A program made the position numbers and the translations under genes. Shown here in pieces: positions 5,565 to 8,510 of a stretch of DNA of 8,510 nt. Source of the stretch: an uncultured Rhodanobacter sp. (lineage in GTDB: Bacteria > Pseudomonadota > Gammaproteobacteria > Xanthomonadales > Rhodanobacteraceae); contig CAIKJM010000649.1 in the NCBI GenBank assembly GCA_903827735.1, forward strand, positions 1 through 8,510, read 5' to 3'. A model generated the notes under the pieces. It saw only the letters and a program-made list of their open reading frames with translations. It was not told the origin of the DNA and ran no database searches. Position 1 is the stretch's first letter. Every line of letters starts with the position of its first letter.

Positions 5565-8009
5565 TTACTGATAGCCGAGAATATCACGGCGCAGGGTGGG
5601 ATCGATTTGGCCACCGGTCGAACCCAGTCCCTTGAAGACCACTTCAAACATGATGGCGTTGTCGCGAAGATTGACATTGCTGGTGGTCGGCACGGCCACG
5701 GTGCCGTAATAAGTTTGGTTGACGTAATTACGATCTACCAACCGCAGGGTCACGCAGCAGCTGTCGTACTCGATGCCCGCCAGTGCTTCCACCGTACCTG
5801 TCGCCGTATTTTCCAGCCCCTTGATCGGCTCCTCGTAGCTCCATGATCCAATCAGGCGCCAGTAAGCGGATATGGGGTAAACCGCCGAGACGCTGTACTG
5901 GTCGAGCAGCCCTCGCCGATAGTGATAGGAAAAGTTCAGCACGCCATCGTTGCCCAGGCGATGCTGCAGCTCGAAGGCTGCCATGTCGGTTTGATGGGTA
6001 TTCGGGCTCCATTGATACGCCGTATTGACACGCCAGCGGTCGTTTAGTTGCATGTCGAACTGCGCGACGTAGTCGGAGCCGTTGAAATTGGTGGCGGCCG
6101 GAACGGTATTGGGTCCGGTTGGAATCTGCACTCGCTGCGGCGTGAAGTAGCGAATTTGACCGAAGCTGGCGGACAGTTTTTCCGCACCGTTTTCGTCCAG
6201 CAAACGGGTGGTCAGTGCGCCGGTCAGGTTGTTCGCGTTCATCTGACGATCGTCGCCAGCGAACTGGTTGGGCGTGAAGAGCTGGTAGTAGTCGAAAGAC
6301 GTCAGCGACGTATCGAACAGCGGCAGATTGTCCTGGTTACGGTACGGCACGTACAGGTAGTAGGCTCTCGGCTCCAGCGTCTGGGTGTAGCTGTCGCCGA
6401 AGAACGACACGCTGCGGTCGAACACCAGGCCGCTGTCGAGGCTGACGATCGGCAGCGAGCGGCTCGGCGACTTGTCGGTGAAAGGCGAAGGTGTTCCGGG
6501 AGCCTGCAAGCCGTAGTAACCGTAATTCTGGTAATCCCCGCTGAGGTCATAGCCGGTGTACCGATAGGCTACTTTGGGCCGCACAAACCAGGCTGAGTCA
6601 CCGAAGTCGGCCTGGATGTAGGGGTACAGATCCAGACGCTCGCCCTCGACGAAGTTCGCCTTGTGGAAGTCGTCGAACTCGTTGTTCGCGCCGAATTCCA
6701 GCCAGCGCGAAATCGGCACGTTCAAGTTGAGCGTGACGTACGGTAGTTTGTCGTACGGATTCACTGCGTCGGTCGCGAACGGGTTGGTGTTTTGGTAGAT
6801 CAGTCCACCGAACGAGGCGTTCCACCAGGTACCGCCGCCGACGATCGCCGCGTTGGACGCCAGGGTGTAGATCACGGTGCTCGACAGAGCGTTGCCGAAG
6901 TCATACAGATAAGCACTATCCGACGCGTGGTTGTACGAACCTACGAAGGACCAGTTGCCCCACAAGTGCGTGGTGTCGCTGTAGTCGATCAGGTAACGAG
7001 ACTGGCCGTCGGTGTTGGTCGTGCCGTCACTGGTGCCGCTGTCGTTCGGGACATACTCGACGTTGAGCTGGCCATTACTGGCATGATCACCGGGCAGCAG
7101 GTAACGAAACTCGCCGGCCAGCATCGGCCCGCGCGAGCTGTAATAGCGCGGGTCCAGCGTAGCGTCGTAGTTTGGTGCCAGGTTGAAATAGTACGGCGTG
7201 CTGATTTCGAAGCCCGAGCGGCTGGTATTTCCCAGTTTCGGATCGAGAAAACCGCTCTTGCGCCGATGATCGATCGGAAACGTGAAGTACGGCAGGTAGA
7301 TAAACGGGAAATTGCCGACGCGCATAGTCGCGTTGCGCGCCGTGCCGACGCCGTTGACCTTGTCCATCGTGATCGACTTGCCGCGAAACTCCCAGATATG
7401 GTGCCCGACGTCGCAGGTCGAGTACGTCGCCATCGAGTAGCGCGTGTGCATGTCGTCAAACATCTGGCCCTGCTTGGCCACGCCGTTGCCGCGATCGTCG
7501 AGCATTTGGTAATGCACGTTGTCGGCGATGCCGCGGCTGTCGTTCGTGTTGCCACGCATGTGGCTGCCGGCAATCAGCTGGCTGGCTTCCTGATAGCGCA
7601 CGTTGCCGCGCGCATCGTAGTCGGTGCTGTCGTCGTGGTAGTCGATCGTATCCGCCTGCAGTTTCTGGTCGGCGCGCTGCAGCATCACATTGCCTTCCAG
7701 GTGATAGACGGTCTGGTTCGAGCTATCGACCCGATCCGACTTCACGTAGGTATTGCTGATGTTTCGTACCGACGGATCCTTGCCCAACGAGGGATCGTAG
7801 AAATCCAGCAGCGCATTCGGCCGACAGATCGAATAGTTGTAAGGCCGCGGCGCACAGTGAAAGGTGCCCAACGGGCAAACCGTCTCCGATCCGTCCAACG
7901 AGGATTGAGGGCGAGCCTGACCCTTGGCCTCGGCGTGGTTGCCAATCAGGGCGAGTGCGGCGGCGACGGCCAGAAGGCGGCGCGGTGGGAGCTTATGCGT
8001 CACGGGCAA
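5565..8009 (-). CDS. lptD: LptD, LPS-assembly outer-membrane beta-barrel
   Basis: LptD (Imp/OstA) with the lipoprotein LptE forms the outer-membrane translocon that inserts lipopolysaccharide into the outer leaflet. The 814-residue precursor (E. coli 784) has a signal peptide (KLPPRR, then LLAVAAALALIG, likely cleavage after AEA at residue 28). The periplasmic LptA-like jellyroll covers about 84-230, with YHLEGNVMLQRADQKLQADTI typical. A large barrel domain runs to the C-terminus. Strong matches to E. coli are SGFEISTPYYFNLAPNYDAT at 265-284, TQTLEPRAYYLYVPYRNQ from 542 and the final ILGYQ. The cysteines are C45, C52, C62, C199 and the adjacent pair C751-C752. The E. coli set is C31, C173, C724 and C725, whose inter-domain disulfides are needed for function. 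TTG at 8007-8009 is the first possible start; GTG at 8001-8003 gives a protein two residues shorter with an equally good signal peptide. Neither has a clear Shine-Dalgarno. It is the first gene of the cluster. Confidence 0.97.
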   Translation of the reverse strand: MPVTHKLPPRRLLAVAAALALIGNHAEAKGQARPQSSLDGSETVCPLGTFHCAPRPYNYSICRPNALLDFYDPSLGKDPSVRNISNTYVKSDRVDSSNQTVYHLEGNVMLQRADQKLQADTIDYHDDSTDYDARGNVRYQEASQLIAGSHMRGNTNDSRGIADNVHYQMLDDRGNGVAKQGQMFDDMHTRYSMATYSTCDVGHHIWEFRGKSITMDKVNGVGTARNATMRVGNFPFIYLPYFTFPIDHRRKSGFLDPKLGNTSRSGFEISTPYYFNLAPNYDATLDPRYYSSRGPMLAGEFRYLLPGDHASNGQLNVEYVPNDSGTSDGTTNTDGQSRYLIDYSDTTHLWGNWSFVGSYNHASDSAYLYDFGNALSSTVIYTLASNAAIVGGGTWWNASFGGLIYQNTNPFATDAVNPYDKLPYVTLNLNVPISRWLEFGANNEFDDFHKANFVEGERLDLYPYIQADFGDSAWFVRPKVAYRYTGYDLSGDYQNYGYYGLQAPGTPSPFTDKSPSRSLPIVSLDSGLVFDRSVSFFGDSYTQTLEPRAYYLYVPYRNQDNLPLFDTSLTSFDYYQLFTPNQFAGDDRQMNANNLTGALTTRLLDENGAEKLSASFGQIRYFTPQRVQIPTGPNTVPAATNFNGSDYVAQFDMQLNDRWRVNTAYQWSPNTHQTDMAAFELQHRLGNDGVLNFSYHYRRGLLDQYSVSAVYPISAYWRLIGSWSYEEPIKGLENTATGTVEALAGIEYDSCCVTLRLVDRNYVNQTYYGTVAVPTTSNVNLRDNAIMFEVVFKGLGSTGGQIDPTLRRDILGYQ

Positions 8010-8204
8010 AGTCTGTCGGCTTCGAAGGCTCGTTAAGCTAACAGAAAGACCGCGTGTACGGCAGGCATACGTTGCCAGGCCGCCGTCGGATTCAGCTTAG
8101 TGAGGATGACGACTCGCCGGGTGTCGCCGAGGGCGGGGGTTCTTGCAATGCGCCGGCAGGGTCTGATTCGGCGATCCGTGGGCTATCCAACGCCCGTGTT
8201 GCGA
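8010..8204 (-). promoter_or_regulatory. lptD upstream region, presumed operon promoter (not resolved)
   Basis: This 195-bp gap between the deacetylase-like gene and lptD is the longest non-coding stretch in the window and the natural place for the operon promoter. No box could be assigned with confidence. The best -10-like hexamer on the - strand is TAGCTT within GTTAGCTTAAC (8032-8042), but the bases 16-18 nt upstream match TTGACA poorly. A sigma-E type GGAACTT with a matching -10, known before E. coli lptD, was looked for and not seen. Small GC-rich inverted repeats such as CTCG/CGAG near 8114-8132 lack a U-tract, so no terminator for the upstream gene is evident and read-through into lptD is possible. 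Confidence 0.3.
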
Positions 8205-8510
8205 CTAATCCATCAGTGCCGCGACATGCGCCGAGGCGCTGGCGGCCAGCGCGGCCAGGTCGTATCCGCCTTCCAGCGTGGACACCAGTCGGCCGTCGGC
8301 GTGCCGGCGGGCGATGGCTACCAGCTGTTCGGTAATCCACTCGTAGTCATCCTGATCAAGGCGGATATCGGCCAACGGATCGCTGCTGTGCGCGTCGAAG
8401 CCGGCCGATACAAGAACCAGCTGCGGCTTGAACGCGTTAAGCCGCGGCAGCAGCAGGTCGTTCCACAGCTCGCGGAATTCGCGCGAGCCGTCCCCGGGCG
8501 ACAGCGTGCC
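8205..8510 (-). CDS. Histone-deacetylase-like amidohydrolase, C-terminal part
   Basis: The last 101 residues of a zinc-dependent deacetylase of the arginase/deacetylase fold (class II HDAC, AcuC and acetylpolyamine amidohydrolase relatives) run off the right edge. The start is not visible. The frame reads SAGFDAHSSDPLADIRL at 35-51, where the Asp of FDAH (D39) is the expected zinc ligand. It continues through DDYEWITEQLVAIA to TLEGGYDLAALAAS at 78-91, where the Tyr of GGY (Y83) is the expected catalytic tyrosine. It ends AHVAALMD and TAG. Bacterial members remove acetyl groups from small molecules such as acetylpolyamines or from proteins; the substrate cannot be told from this part. The upstream half, with the catalytic His-His pair, is missing. 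It lies in the same orientation as lptD, 195 bp upstream of it. Confidence 0.92.
   Translation of the reverse strand, partial: GTLSPGDGSREFRELWNDLLLPRLNAFKPQLVLVSAGFDAHSSDPLADIRLDQDDYEWITEQLVAIARRHADGRLVSTLEGGYDLAALAASASAHVAALMD

Noticed and set aside
6792..8036. Open frame of 414 codons on the + strand, antisense to lptD
   Set aside because: Same cause: codon-aligned antisense of a real gene, with Val/Arg/His-rich translation and no recognisable domain.
8010..8204. Sigma-E promoter before lptD, expected from E. coli
   Set aside because: No GGAACTT-like -35 with a matching -10 at proper spacing was found; AAGAACC near 8146 lacks a partner.
8054..8340. Short open frames on both strands around the lptD upstream region
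   Set aside because: They overlap the deacetylase C-terminus out of frame and have Arg/Pro/Gly-rich translations without family resemblance.
1..8510. CRISPR array, insertion sequence, prophage, tRNA or riboswitch
   Set aside because: No direct-repeat array, terminal inverted repeats, transposase, cloverleaf or known riboswitch core was seen. The genes are contiguous housekeeping genes in a conserved order.

Overview
This window looks like ordinary, well-conserved chromosome from a GC-rich gammaproteobacterium. A member of the Xanthomonadales (Rhodanobacter/Dyella-like) fits the codon use and protein style, but that placement is inference from protein resemblance only. Almost every base is explained by eight protein genes whose families can be recognised. 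No mobile element, CRISPR array, tRNA or rRNA was seen.

Layout from left to right: (1) the 3' third of secA on the + strand, ending at 865. (2) A perfect 16-bp inverted repeat at 884-919 that works as a terminator in both directions for the converging secA and apaH transcripts. (3) A leftward (- strand) cluster which, in transcription order, is lptD (8009-5565), surA (5498-4152), pdxA (4145-3090), rsmA/ksgA (3093-2296), apaG (2222-1839) and apaH (1779-928). This is the same gene order as the classical E. coli lptD-surA-pdxA-rsmA-apaG-apaH operon. (4) The 3' end of a class II histone-deacetylase-like gene (8510-8205), also on the - strand and 195 bp upstream of lptD.

Functionally the cluster joins outer-membrane assembly (LptD, the LPS translocon barrel, and SurA, the periplasmic chaperone that helps such barrels fold) to vitamin B6 synthesis (PdxA), ribosome maturation (RsmA) and dinucleoside-tetraphosphate/RNA-cap turnover (ApaH, with ApaG of less certain role). 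SecA, the Sec translocase motor that exports LptD and SurA precursors, is the convergent neighbour.

No new system was found. The points worth a second look are small. pdxA can only start at a TTG codon that lies in the same frame as surA, two codons after the surA stop. Tiny ORFs end on or next to the surA, apaG and apaH start codons. Recognisable Shine-Dalgarno sequences are scarce through the operon. LptD carries two more N-terminal cysteines than the E. coli protein. Competing hairpins lie just upstream of apaG.
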